From contig JAQFVV010012397.1 of NCBI GenBank assembly GCA_028023455.1, positions 4,484,888-4,548,887 on the forward strand: a DNA stretch of 64,000 nucleotides, written 5' to 3'. Shown piece by piece: positions 12,106 through 25,640 of the stretch (its first letter is position 1; every line of letters starts with the position of its first letter). The stretch comes from Epiperipatus broadwayi. Its lineage: Eukaryota; Onychophora; Udeonychophora; Euonychophora; Peripatidae. The notes below the pieces were generated by a model. That model worked only from the letters and a program-made list of their open reading frames with translations. It did no database searches and had not been told where the DNA came from. The translations under genes were made by a program, and so were the position numbers.

Positions 12106-12226
12106 AGGTACTTACGTATGAGACCTGCTGCCCGTGTTTGACGGCAGAATGACGTATCTTTGTGACTTTTTAATGAGGCATTCTGCTATCGCAAACACTG
12201 GCAGCAGGTCTAATATGTAAATACCT
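12106..12226. mobile_element. Small palindromic element (MITE-like)
   Basis: Arms 12106-12151 and 12179-12226 are inverted copies with a few mismatches (agacctgctgcc... against ...ggcagcaggtct, extending outward through aggta-ttac-tat). The loop is 27 bp. The 121-bp unit is clearly richer in G+C than its surroundings. I cannot see a convincing target duplication, so transposon versus structured-RNA origin is open. Confidence 0.65.
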
Positions 12227-14791
12227 AAAATAAAAATTAGGTGGAATAAGTATTTTTATTATAATTTAAGTAAGAGAAAAAGCAATATCTTATTATTAAA
12301 AGATGAATATATTTTGATGGCATCATCAAATTTTCAATACATATAAAACTCTCATACAAAAATAAAGTTATTTATGGATTTTGTTTAATTTTCTTTAAAT
12401 GTGGTGAAATACATTTCTTTTGTTATCTCATAATTTGAGTGATTAGTCAAAAATCTGATTAAAATATTTATTTAATTTAAACAACTATTTATAGGTTAAT
12501 TTTATTAAGATGAGTGTATAAGGGTTTTATACTTTCTATGATGATTATATTCCTTAATAGAAATCTATTTATTTGCTATTAATAAGTTCTGTTATTAAAA
12601 ATATTATATGTTTTGGATTACAGAATTGTTCTGAGAAGATGAGTAATGTAAATAATAAAAAAAAAAAGAAAATTAAATGGAATGGATGAATAAATAACAA
12701 CATATTAAATATAACATGAATGTGAAATTTAAAAATAGTAAAATTTGAGTATCTCTTATTATATTTGAGAGAAATATAGAGACAGCAAACTTATTGTAAT
12801 AAATTTTGCAAGTAAAATGAACTGAAATATTACATATAACAGTACACAAGTTTAATATAGACTATGTTAATCTGTAAAAAGAAATTAGTTATGTCAGCAC
12901 AATTTAGTTTTAGTTTAATTAGTAGTTTTTGATTATTGGCATATAACCTAGTAATGCTAGTATTTAAATATTACTTTGTAGTCCATTAAAAATAGTGTTT
13001 ATATTATATTTATACAAAGTAGGCTTTCATATTTATAACAATGTTTATAACATGCTTATGAATAAGTTATCTTGTTTGTAGTAACAATTTTGGTTACTGG
13101 AATGTAACAGTTTGAGTTTTAAAATCTTGGATACAATGATGCTACCATTTTTCAAACAAGTTCAACAGCTTTGGTTATCACATTTTTATCAATTCATCAA
13201 TATCTGTAGAGATGCCCACTCATTTTAATAAATTACCCATGAAGGCAATACTTAGCCATGTTCATAGTGATTGTTCTAAGATTGTGGTTCTTATTTAAAT
13301 ACAATAATTGTCCACTAACAATAAAGATATTTTATTTGATTAATTGATAATATCATTGGTTGCTGTAATTTTAACTTGGTAAAATGATTGGTTAACAGAA
13401 TTATTAATAATACTGGTTTCAATTATTTATTTCAAGTTTCATGATTGACTGAATTTTGTTCAAATCTAAGTTATAATACTTGTGTTAAAATTCATAATGA
13501 AGATTTGCTAAAGTATCTAATTTACTTTTCTGTGCTATGTAGTTCTTTAAACATAATTAACTATATATTTTCTTTTATTGTTTCAGGTTAAATAAAACAT
13601 TATTAAACAAAAGATATGGGAAAAAAACCAGATGTATAATTAATCTTAAATATTAAATAATACTTATTTATATTTTGAATTGAATTTATCATATTTATTG
13701 CATTAATATTTATATTTGAGGTGCAATAGAGTTAACCAAGTCACAGTGGACATATGCAATATTTAGGATATTTATAATTTTCTTACAAAATATTAAATGT
13801 TTCTTGAAAACCCTGATGTCTATTTCATTATCTTAAGTCTGCTTTTTCAATAGTTAATATGTTTTAATTTTTCTTAATTAAGAATTTAGATTATTGCTTT
13901 TATTGTTTTTAAAGAATGTAAATCTTATATTATTTCTTTTTAAGTAAATATAATATATTTAATAAATCTCACAAGCATTGATAGTTTATATGAGAAAAAC
14001 TCAACATCCTTTATTCTCATCATTTATCATCATGTTTCATTTTTTTCATCTAATATGTTTATAAAAAAGAAAATCATATCTAAAAAATATACAATATATA
14101 TATTTTAATACAATGAAGTATAAGGATGTATATTAAGGGCATACTGATTATCATTTATATAACAGTATAAAAATGGATAGATGTATAGATATGTGTGGAC
14201 ATTTGTATTTTATTGGTAATTAACACATGTTGTATAACTCTTTATGAATCAGTAAGAAACATATTACTAAATATTTTACATAGCATAAAGATCTTGAACT
14301 AGAGTTCTCATTTAATGATGATTAGAATAATGATGATCACACTCACATGTCTCTATTTTGTAAACATCACATTAAAAAACTTTAAAAATACACATTATAT
14401 TTTCTGATCATCATCAAGTTATAATCATCTATGTGAGGTTGACTAATAGTCACATCATCTATAACTTCAATTATTATCAAAAAATATCAAACTGCTTTCT
14501 GGAGCAACACTCCCATTATCGAATAGTAACAATAATGAATTAATAACTTCATGCCATAATATCTAATTTCTTTCCTATTAACATTTTGACATATTTCCTA
14601 CCTAGAGATTAAGCATGTTCCAGAACATAAACTGTTGGTACAGTTACTAAATTTAGTTTTAAATAACAAAATCAAATAATTTATTAAAATGATTTGATTT
14701 ATTAAAAATTATCTACAACTATATGTACACTCAGATATGCTATAGTTCTGAAGTAAAATATATTAGAAAGAAATAGGTTGTTCTTTTCAAT
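12227..14791. other. Long AT-rich stretch without recognised features
   Basis: No open frame or repeat family stands out. Short poly(A) runs are present (for example 12655-12668). Nothing coding is supported. Confidence 0.5.
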
Positions 14792-14919
14792 GAAAGAGAG
14801 AAAGGGGGGGAGAAGAGGGAGAGGGAAAAAAAGAGAGGGGGAAAGGGAAAGAGAGAAAAAGAGAAAGAAAAGAAGGGGGAGAGGGAGAGAGAGGAAGGGA
14901 GCCAGAGAGAGAGAGAAAA
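14792..14919 (+). repeat. Polypurine (GA-rich) tract of about 128 bp
   Basis: Almost every base on the plus strand is A or G, apart from a short gccag interruption near 14900. G runs and GAGA units alternate. The frames crossing it (plus 14778-15002, an Arg/Lys/Glu/Gly-rich reading; minus 14787-15062, Ser/Pro/Leu-rich) are translations of the tract and not proteins. Confidence 0.9.
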
Positions 14920-17572
14920 CTAGAATAATTTATAAAGAATTGTGGTATCTTGTTTTCATTTATCAATTTAGTCACCATATTAATATTATCATATATGTAT
15001 AAGTAAATAATAAAAATATATAAACTAACTAAAGGAAATATATAAATAAAAACAAAAGTCAATTATTTGTCCACATAACCATTTTAATATATCAATCAGT
15101 AGATTAGTTTTCCTCAGAAAATATAGCTAAATGATGTTATGCAAAAATTAAATATTAAAGTTATTTCCATATCTAATAAAGTATATAAATATATATATTC
15201 ATGGTATAGTAATTCAAAGAAGCACAGTATTCACTCATAACTTGCTAAATAAATATAATCACAACATTTGAATTACAATGAGAAAATAACAAAAAAAAAG
15301 TTCTGATAAATCTAATAGATATATTATAAATCAACTATGTAGTAAGAGTAAAATGAATTTAAAAATATTTTATAAAAATATATAAAAAAAATTAATTTAG
15401 GCCTACATACCTTTTACATTTTTATATGAATCAAAAAACCTTACCATGAATTTAATAATTATTTAGCTTACTGTCAGGATCCTTTCCAAGACAAATTTCC
15501 ATATAAAAAATCATTTAACATTTCTTTATGCCATTCTTTGGTTTTATTTTCAGTCATACTTGGAATTAATCTCCAATTTTGTGCCTTTCTCAATTCTTAG
15601 AGTGATCCATTACTTTATAGACAATCTTTAAGTAACAGTAATAAACTTTTATCAGGAGATCAAAAAAGGAAAAAGGCTAGCTTTTACAGTATCATCATTA
15701 TTTTTAGGCTATAACTGTGAGGCATAGTGTGGAAGTATTTCAGTGTTGAGAACTTAAATTTTGGATGTTTGAATAGTACACTTCTGTGTGAATGTTGTTA
15801 AAGAAATTTACCATCATGGCTAGAATAAAATTATTACTAAAAAGTATTTCTTAATATATGATGTTTTTATAGGAATAGTTATTACCAACATATAATGACT
15901 TATTGCACTTATAACCACTTCTCTTTTTGAACTCCACTTTGCATTGCACTGATTATTTTCAGACAATGAATATGTAAATACTAAATAAAGGTATTTGGAT
16001 ATATTAATCTTAATTCTGTGTAACTAAACACGATTCCAATTAATTATGAATGATTTGTAATTAAAGGGAACTAATTGGTAGTGAGTGAATGGGATTGCTT
16101 TTTAATCTTTTTTCATACTTTTTTTCTCCCATGTTCTAATTTGTGCTGGCTAAAATTTAAAAACAGTGCCATCTCTGTCTTTGCTTTTCATTTAGTATTT
16201 AGTTAGTGTTTTATTTAATTAATAATTTGAATACAAACAGAGAAAACCTAATTATAATTACACTTTTTTCTCGATTTTGAATAACATTTTTAATTTATAA
16301 AAATTGAAGTTAAAAAAAATCGAATTTTAAATCTTAAAACTATCTTCAACTAAATTCATTATTAAAGTAAATAAAACGAATTATTTACTTTAAAAACAAA
16401 TAAAATTCATTTTATAATATTCAATTGTTTAAAACATATATTAATTTCAAAAATATTTAATTACATAAAACTTTATTTGAAATATTTACGAATTTCATAA
16501 ACATAAAAATTTTATTCATCACTAAAAATCTCTTGTAATCTGTCTTTTTTCCTTCACATCACAATACATATTATTTTTAATCTTTATTGCTTTATGATTT
16601 TTTAATCATTTTCCATTTTATTTATTGAGGGCCAATTTGATTTAAATTCTTGAATATGTGCAAATATTTCAGAACTTCTGAAATTACGGTTTGAGTACTA
16701 ATGAATTTTATTATATATTAGCATATGTGAATGATTTTTCACATATGCATATATATATATATTGAAGTTTTGTTTTAAAAGATCATATTTCATGACTTGA
16801 TTATTATATAAAATCAGGAATAAACCCTCAATTTTGTTTTTCTATTAAAGCATGTTTTTTTTTCTTTGGCTTTAATTTTGATTTTTTTTTTTTTAGGCTC
16901 AATTGTATCTTTACTATTTTACATTTTATCTATTTATTAGCTCACATAATGCTATCATTATAATACATATATAGTTTTGATAGATCTGAATTGTTACATG
17001 GAATTATTTTCATTTACTGATTTTACTTTCATTTCATATTGAAATGTATTTTGAGTTTAATATTTTGTCTAACAACTTTTTATGAGAATTTCTACATTTT
17101 TTAAAATCATTTCCTGTTTGCTTTGCTTTTTTTATTTTTATTTTTTATCATATTATTTCTAAGATCTCTATGCATACAATTACTTAATCTATTTATGATT
17201 TTTTTTTCACATAGTATGTTATTGATAAAAGCCTTTTTGTTTTCAATTGGTACCAACACCTTTGAAATATAAAATCTCTTTGCTTATATTTTATGTATAA
17301 AGAAATAGTTTTTTACTTATATGTTTACGTACTATTTCTTCTAATATTTATTATTTGAAAAATAAAAAATCTTAATGTTTGTTAGTACCTAAATGCTATC
17401 TTTGTTTTATAATATACACATCATCTTTATTTGTGGCAATTTAATATTATTGTTTATTTTTATACTTCAAAATATATCAAAATCCTATAATTATTTACTT
17501 TTAAAAACAAATCAGTTTCTGTCACTGCTGTAATTACTTCATGGCAACTTATTTTATGATTTCATTTTAGAC
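14920..17572. other. AT-rich non-coding stretch
   Basis: No gene recognised. It contains a short perfect hairpin (gcatatgtgaa at 16721-16731 facing ttcacatatgc ending at 16748) next to a TA run, and long T runs near 16858-16893. Confidence 0.5.
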
Positions 17573-17584
17573 AAATTTTAAATA

Positions 17585-18315
17585 TAGGGGATCTGAACTC
17601 AGACTTTCAAGCACCCTTCAACTATTCACACTATCTCAAACCATTGATATACATGATCACATGTAGAAAAGATAAATAATCACCAATATACATCTTTTGT
17701 GCTGAACCAGCACTCATTAGTTGGTCCAGATTATCATCTCCCACACACACATATATAATCAGTGCTCAGTTTATATTAAGATAGCAAATTTTCATACTTT
17801 AATGGACAGGCTTCAATCTACTCAAACCTTCAACTCTCCAGCCATACATATATGAAAAATTTCAAATATTTACACATTAAGCCTGCATCCTGCCCATGTA
17901 TTTAAATGGATAAAGTCCTATACATGACAGGTCAAAGTGACTTGAAGTCACCATGGGTATGGCAATAACATTGGCAACAGCATGAGATTTGGGCCTTCCA
18001 TAATCAGATTTTCAATGGTGTGGATGGTTAAAGAGTTGGAGTAGATTGAAACCTGTCCATTAAAACTATGAAGATTTTCTACTGATTATATATATATGGG
18101 AGATGATAATCTGGACCAACTGATGAGTACTGGTTCAGCATAAAATAAGTATATTGGTGATCATTTATTTTTTCTGCATGTGTGTGGTGATGTGTATCAA
18201 TGGTTTGAGGTAGGGTGGATAGTTGAAGGGTGCTTGAAAGTCTAAATTCAAATCCCCTATATTTACAATTAATCTCCAAGTATATAAAAAAAGCCTGTAT
18301 TTCAAATACTTACTG
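17585..18315. mobile_element. Large snapback retroposon, family F, two-armed copy with 10-12 bp target duplication
   Basis: Arms about 17583-17850 and 17990-18268 are inverted copies of roughly 270 bp each: tataggggat-tgaa-t--agactttca outward, and the ggacaggcttcaatcta block and its mirror inward. The unpaired core (17850-17990) matches the core of the 8.2-9.1 kb copy, including gtcaccatgggtatgg. The flanks aaattttaaata at 17573-17584 and 18316-18327 match. The right end, gcctgtatttca, matches the right ends of other copies. A 66-codon minus-strand frame (18079-18279) lies entirely in one arm and is not a gene. Confidence 0.8.
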
Positions 18316-18327
18316 AAATTTTAAATA

Positions 18328-19239
18328 AATATTATTTGGTGTCTATTTGTTTTTGCATATAGAGGTGATTTTTTTATATATCACTTTTCTGATGAGTGTA
18401 TTCTTATATTTATATCAGTGACTACTGAAATGTTTTGGCCTACAAAACATTTAAATTTTTAAAAAAGTAAGGCAGACAAACATTGGGATTGCTTTATATA
18501 TAAATATTTTGCCTTGTCAAAATATAAATTATAGCAGAACTGACTTATGTTATAGTAAGATGTACCCAGAAAAACAAACTGAAAAATAATAAAAAACTCA
18601 AATACATTGATTAAATTTTTTTAATATGATAAATATATAGGTTAAACTATTTTTTTTATTAATGAATGACAAGCAGAAGGGATGCTGCTATAGTTAAAAA
18701 AAATAGACATACAATTGAATGCCATCTTATAGCACATTAATTATATTATAAAACTAAATTAGGGTAAACATATTTAGTTACATTATTTATTTAAAAAATC
18801 TCATCTAATTGTAAAATTTTAATAAAGAAAAGTAAAATGAAAGCTATATTACTGTAAAATTAATTAAAAATTTAAAAATATCAACGAATTTTTAAAAATA
18901 TTTTATAATTTACACACACAAATCTACGCAGTAATATTTTTTTTTTCAAAAGTTGAAAGAAGTCGTGATTCGCTAGTAGTATTTTATTCGTTTTGTTTTT
19001 TGTTGTTGTTGAAAAAATCGAATAATATTAACTAAAAAAAAAATGTAGTGAAAATGCATCATATAGGGGGTTTTCTGATACAGTTATATATATACTTGCA
19101 TATCACCTCATCATTGTTTAACCGTAGTTTTACTTTTTATAACAATTTTTATTTATTATAGAATATAAATTTGTTATTTAAGTCATTTACATGTAATAAA
19201 CATAGTTTATTTTAAATCGAAAGATTTGAAATTAGGATT
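18328..19239. other. AT-rich non-coding stretch
   Basis: No repeat or gene recognised. Near 18940-19080 there are a few CpGs and a TTGTTG run. Confidence 0.45.
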
Positions 19240-19340
19240 TTTAGTGTGTACTCATTTTTCACTCCATCACACACAACCCGATACACATGACCACACAAAA
19301 AATAAATGATCCCCAATATATGCATTTTCTACGTACAAAT
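19240..19340 (-). repeat. Fragment of family F snapback arm
   Basis: The order gtactcatttttcactccatc, gatacacatgaccacac, aataaatgatccccaatata parallels the outer arm of the 17.6-kb copy, with many differences. It is short and old, so the ends are rough. Confidence 0.45.
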
Positions 19341-19989
19341 CCCTCTATTTATTAAAGTAAACATTCAGTATATTGAACAAATAGGTTAATTACATAGGTT
19401 ATTTTAATTATAATTTTTTAAATATAAAAATCTATAATTATACTTCCAGGAAAAATTATTTAGTTCTAAGAATCATAATAAAATTACATCAACATTAAAA
19501 GAATCTATAATTATATTAAGCATTATACACTGTATTCTTTGAGTAATAGTAGTTTACAAATATATTTAAAGTATTCAACATAGTCCTATTGCTTATGACT
19601 AACTTTTTATAATAATCAAAAAATGAGATTCATCGAAATGTAAATGTTTGATTAATATTGAACGAATTTGCTTGAGACTTGAGTCTTTAAAAGATTAATT
19701 AATCATTATCTAAATAGATATAAAAAATAGTTATTTTATTTTATTATATATATATAATATGATTTTCAGAAATATTTTAAAAATTTCTTGACCTTTATAA
19801 AAGAGTACATTAAAGTTTATGTCAATGCAATAAGTTGTATGAAATGGGTAGCAAAGACTGCCAAATTACCACCAATAATAGTCAAGAATATAATTTAATT
19901 ATAGTATTGGCAAGTTAATATAGAAGGAAATTTACAAAATATATATTTACACAATCTGAAAAATATATCTACATTTTGTAGATTTTAAT
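19341..19989. other. AT-rich non-coding stretch
   Basis: Nothing recognisable. Confidence 0.5.
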
Positions 19990-20240
19990 CTATTCATCAC
20001 ATGTAATTAGACATCTTGGAATAATTAAAAGACTGAAATGGAGTTAGGCAGTAGATTCTGCTAAAATAGATGATAATATATCAAACAATTGAAGTACTAA
20101 ACTGGATATCAAGATATAATAAAAGATTTAGAAAATAATTTATACTAATTGGATAAAATAAAAAAAATTGTTAACATGAAGCTTGGAGAAACTTTCAACT
20201 TGCAATAAATTAATAATAGTTGAAGATGATGATAAAGATG
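19990..20240 (+). mobile_element. RTE LINE 3'-terminal fragment
   Basis: Translation with frame breaks gives 'IIKRLKWS' followed by a decayed AGH-like and D-D-like segment, the C-terminal region seen at 6851-6915 and 61795-61920. It ends in gaagatgatgataaagatga, like the short TGA-rich tails of the other RTE copies here. It is a 5'-truncated dead copy. Confidence 0.6.
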
Positions 20241-21360
20241 AGTTTAATGCATATGAAAACATTATCTTTTTTATATCTTCTAAATAATCTCAAATCAACA
20301 CAATATGTGGTAAAATTAGGATAAACATACCATTTGTAAGGAAAAAAATCATTTGTTGTCAGATACAAAATGGGAAGATAATAATCAAATATGCTATTCT
20401 ATATCATTTTAATAACGTATTCAATGTAAAGACAAAATGTAAATGATATCCTAGGTATAACTTATTGATAACATGATATTATATTGCTCACATCCAATTA
20501 ATATATGTTTCATGAAGTTTATATAAGCTATATGCAAAATTGCTTAAATCTTTTATAATAATTTATATTTTTATTAATAATCTACTAAAAAAAAAAGACA
20601 ATAGATTCTGCTCACAAAACACAATACTCTTTAAGACTTTTTGTTCATTGGTTTTACAAATGTATATACTACAGATGGAGTAGGTAATTTATTATATATT
20701 ACTGCTCATGTTAATCATGATTTTTGCGTAAATGTGCTACAAACATATTGGGATATTTGTAATAAAAAATAAAATCTACTTTATGAGATTGCAGGTTTTT
20801 TGGTCTTGTAATTATATATTTCATATACACACACTAGATGATATAATCTTTAATAAAATATATAAAAGAAAAAACATTGATAATAATAAAATTATTATTT
20901 TTTATACAAGTATTATATAACCATTTATAAAACTAGTTGAAAATAGATTGCAATAATCCTTATTTTTCATGCATCAAATGGAATAAAGTTGCATAAAACT
21001 GTAATATAACTGATTATATTTATATAGTGAGATCTTAAAATATATATTAAGGAATTTTTTAAAACAATATTTAAGCACAATTTTCTGAATTACGATGTTC
21101 CTATTACAGAACTACAATGTGATTTGAAAGAACAACAAAGAAAGCAATGTGAAATAAAATTAATGGTTTATAAGAAATTGTGATTAGATGTTGTTAGAGC
21201 TGTAAAGGAAGTCAGGTGTTTTAAAAAAGTTAAATAGCCTAAAATGCATTGTGAATGTTATGGACTATTCTTTTACAATAAAGATGATTCAAAATGTACA
21301 AATTATTTTATGGATCACATGTTAGGTGTCACAAGATGAGCCTGGGAAATAATAATAGGT
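20241..21360. other. AT-rich non-coding stretch
   Basis: No feature recognised; the 62-codon plus-strand frame at 20732-20920 is Ile/Lys/Asn-rich and looks random. Confidence 0.5.
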
Positions 21361-21361
21361 C

Positions 21362-21480
21362 AGCTGTTCTTAACGTTTTTTCCATTTGTGAAATCCTTTT
21401 GATTGTAAAAAATTAACACCAAAACTAATAATATATATATATATACGAAAAATTAATTCAGTCATAAAACATATTATGAA
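21362..21480 (+). mobile_element. Possible hAT-type transposon end (degraded)
   Basis: cagctgttcttaacg at 21361-21375, followed by a gaaatccttttga block, resembles the CAGTGGTTCTCAACC-type terminus of hAT elements. No partner end or 8-bp duplication was found, so this is tentative. Confidence 0.3.
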
Positions 21481-22536
21481 TTACAGATGATCCAGGTAAT
21501 GGGTCAAGCATTTGAAGGGCCCCAAATGCAACTTAGTTTTGAGATTCTCTTGTTCTAAGTATTAAATGCTATAAAATCAAATTATTATTTATAAAAAATA
21601 CTGATCAATCATATCTTTAAAAATAAATCTATTTTTAGACTTTAGTGGTCTTAGATATAATAATTACAACATTATTGTTTATTATGGTATACATGTTAAT
21701 ATCAAATAGTATGATTCGTATAATCAATTAAAATGCAATGGATTTTATTATTTTCAATGTTATTAATGCAAGTAACCATTAATCAAAATAAACAGTACTT
21801 ACTGAATATAACACAAACAATGAATAATTACTTGATAATATATTGTTTTCTTTACAGAAATGCGCTATTAAAAACATCAACCACATCTACTGCAAACACT
21901 AAGAATTTTTGTATTCATTCATACTGTTTGCAATAGAAGAACAATTGTGCTTATTTGATTAGATAGTAGGAGTGTAAAATACATAAAAAAGTTTAAAACC
22001 TTATTTATTACTTATATATTTACTCATGATCAACACAGATTAAAGTAATTATTATATTTATAAATATTGTATATAAAATAATTTATTTTTAAATAAAAAA
22101 TATTACTTATTTAACATTAATTTAAGTTTGGTATTTTCTTTATTATGAAGATAAATAATTGTTTCTAATATAATAAATTTTAACTGATGTTTAAAATCTA
22201 TATCAAAAATTTATTTGTATAAAAATGTGCAATTTGATTAAAATTTTTTAATGATCTTATTAAGAAGATCCTGCACATGTGATGGCAGTGCTATGCATTG
22301 GCTTTAAATCACTGTCTTCCAGCTATCTTTAGCACTATTTTGCCAGTTTTGCATTTATTTGATGGTAAGAACTGAAACTAAAACAATGATTTATGAATTT
22401 AAAAAATATCAAGATATCAGTATTGTACAGAGAAACTTTTTACAAACAAGCTGATCACCAGCCTACAATATTATTGATGGGTAGTTCTAATTCTTTCCAC
22501 ATAAGAACTCCTACAAGAGTTTTGAGCATATTCATT
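21481..22536. other. AT-rich non-coding stretch
   Basis: No gene. A patch at 22265-22360 is more complex but unrecognised. The 67-codon plus-strand frame at 21733-21936 has no domain. Confidence 0.45.
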
Positions 22537-22805
22537 TTTAAACCCATAAACATCACATGATCACCATCTCTTATATTAGCACATAATTGTTATCATAATT
22601 GTTAGGAGATCCTAAGATCTAGGTGCAGTGCTCTCAGATCCAAGGCTCCTCACTGATGAAGGCCACAAGCCAGAAACTAGTCTGGGGATATTGGATGGGT
22701 AGGCACTAGATAGGAATTTTATGCACAAGCCTTCTGGCATCCAGTGATTATTCTGGTTGACCCAGGGTGGCACTACTGTATGGAGAGTTTTGCCTTGTTT
22801 CATAT
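22537..22805 (+). mobile_element. Family P retroelement end with hammerhead-like core
   Basis: This is a longer relative of the 6.6-kb insertion in a non-snapback form. The left part (about 22550-22585) is the reverse complement of the 6.6-kb tail. The right part (22735-22803, ggcatccagtgattat... to ...ttttgccttgttt) matches its arm. In between lies CTGATGA (22653-22659), hairpin GGC-CACAA-GCC (22661-22671) and GAAAC (22673-22677). The GAAAC-TAGTCTGGGG-ATATT stretch resembles 46269-46290. The 65-codon minus-strand frame 22612-22809 is a by-product of this repeat. Relation to Penelope-like elements is inferred from the ribozyme-like core only. Confidence 0.6.
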
Positions 22806-23449
22806 TCATTTTTTTGTGAGATTTCTAAAATAAAAATATATTTCCCATAGTTTGTTTACATATTTATGATTATTGTTCACAATACATTGGGGTAATATTT
22901 TTTTTATTAAAAATAATATTGTGATTAGATTTAGATTTTATTCAAAACTGTTTACTTTTAAAAGAAGACAAGTCAAGAGAAATCAATAATATATGGCTGC
23001 AACTTGTAATTGGCTAAAAATGAATCCTTTCATATTGACAACAGTAAAATTATTTTTGTCATTTTTTTAAAAATTGTAAATTGTGTTTTAAATAGAATTT
23101 CATTAGCTTTAAAAGTAGACTGAAAAGAAATTTATTCAACTTTACAAATTAAGTTAAAACAATTCTGTCTTATTTAGTTTAATATTTTTATGAGCTATAT
23201 GGTAATCATTCACTTAGAAAAGATTTGTTTTTTATAAATCTTATTGTATGTTTCAGTTATGTTTTTCCTATATTTGCAAAATTGAAATATTTTTATGAAT
23301 AATTTTTGTTTTAAACATACATTGCTAACAAAATCTGAGGTTAAAATCTTGGAATTGTAATATATTTTTATATAACACATAAGTAAAATATTCATATGCA
23401 AACTTTAAAAACAGAATGTTAAGTGTATAAAATGATTGTGGCATATTGC
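22806..23449. other. AT-rich non-coding stretch
   Basis: No feature recognised. Confidence 0.5.
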
Positions 23450-23523
23450 CATGCATAGTCTGGTGCAGTGATAGAGTTTCAGACCCTGGAGTCTAAAGTC
23501 CATGGATAGTAACCAATGCATAA
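23450..23523 (+). mobile_element. Degraded tRNA-like unit (SINE head or tRNA pseudogene)
   Basis: TGGTGCAGTGATAGAG (23461-23476) is a good A box, and ccctggagtctaaagtccatgg has the look of a tRNA anticodon arm. The B-box region (ggatagtaacc) has lost its GTTCGA core. The flanking atgcata at 23451-23457 and 23517-23523 may be a short duplication or an acceptor-stem remnant. It is certainly not functional as written. Confidence 0.45.

Positions 23524-25640
<2,117 letters not shown>

Noticed and set aside
14778-15062. Overlapping Arg/Lys/Glu-rich and Ser/Pro/Leu-rich frames
   Set aside because: Both arise from the polypurine tract read on opposite strands.
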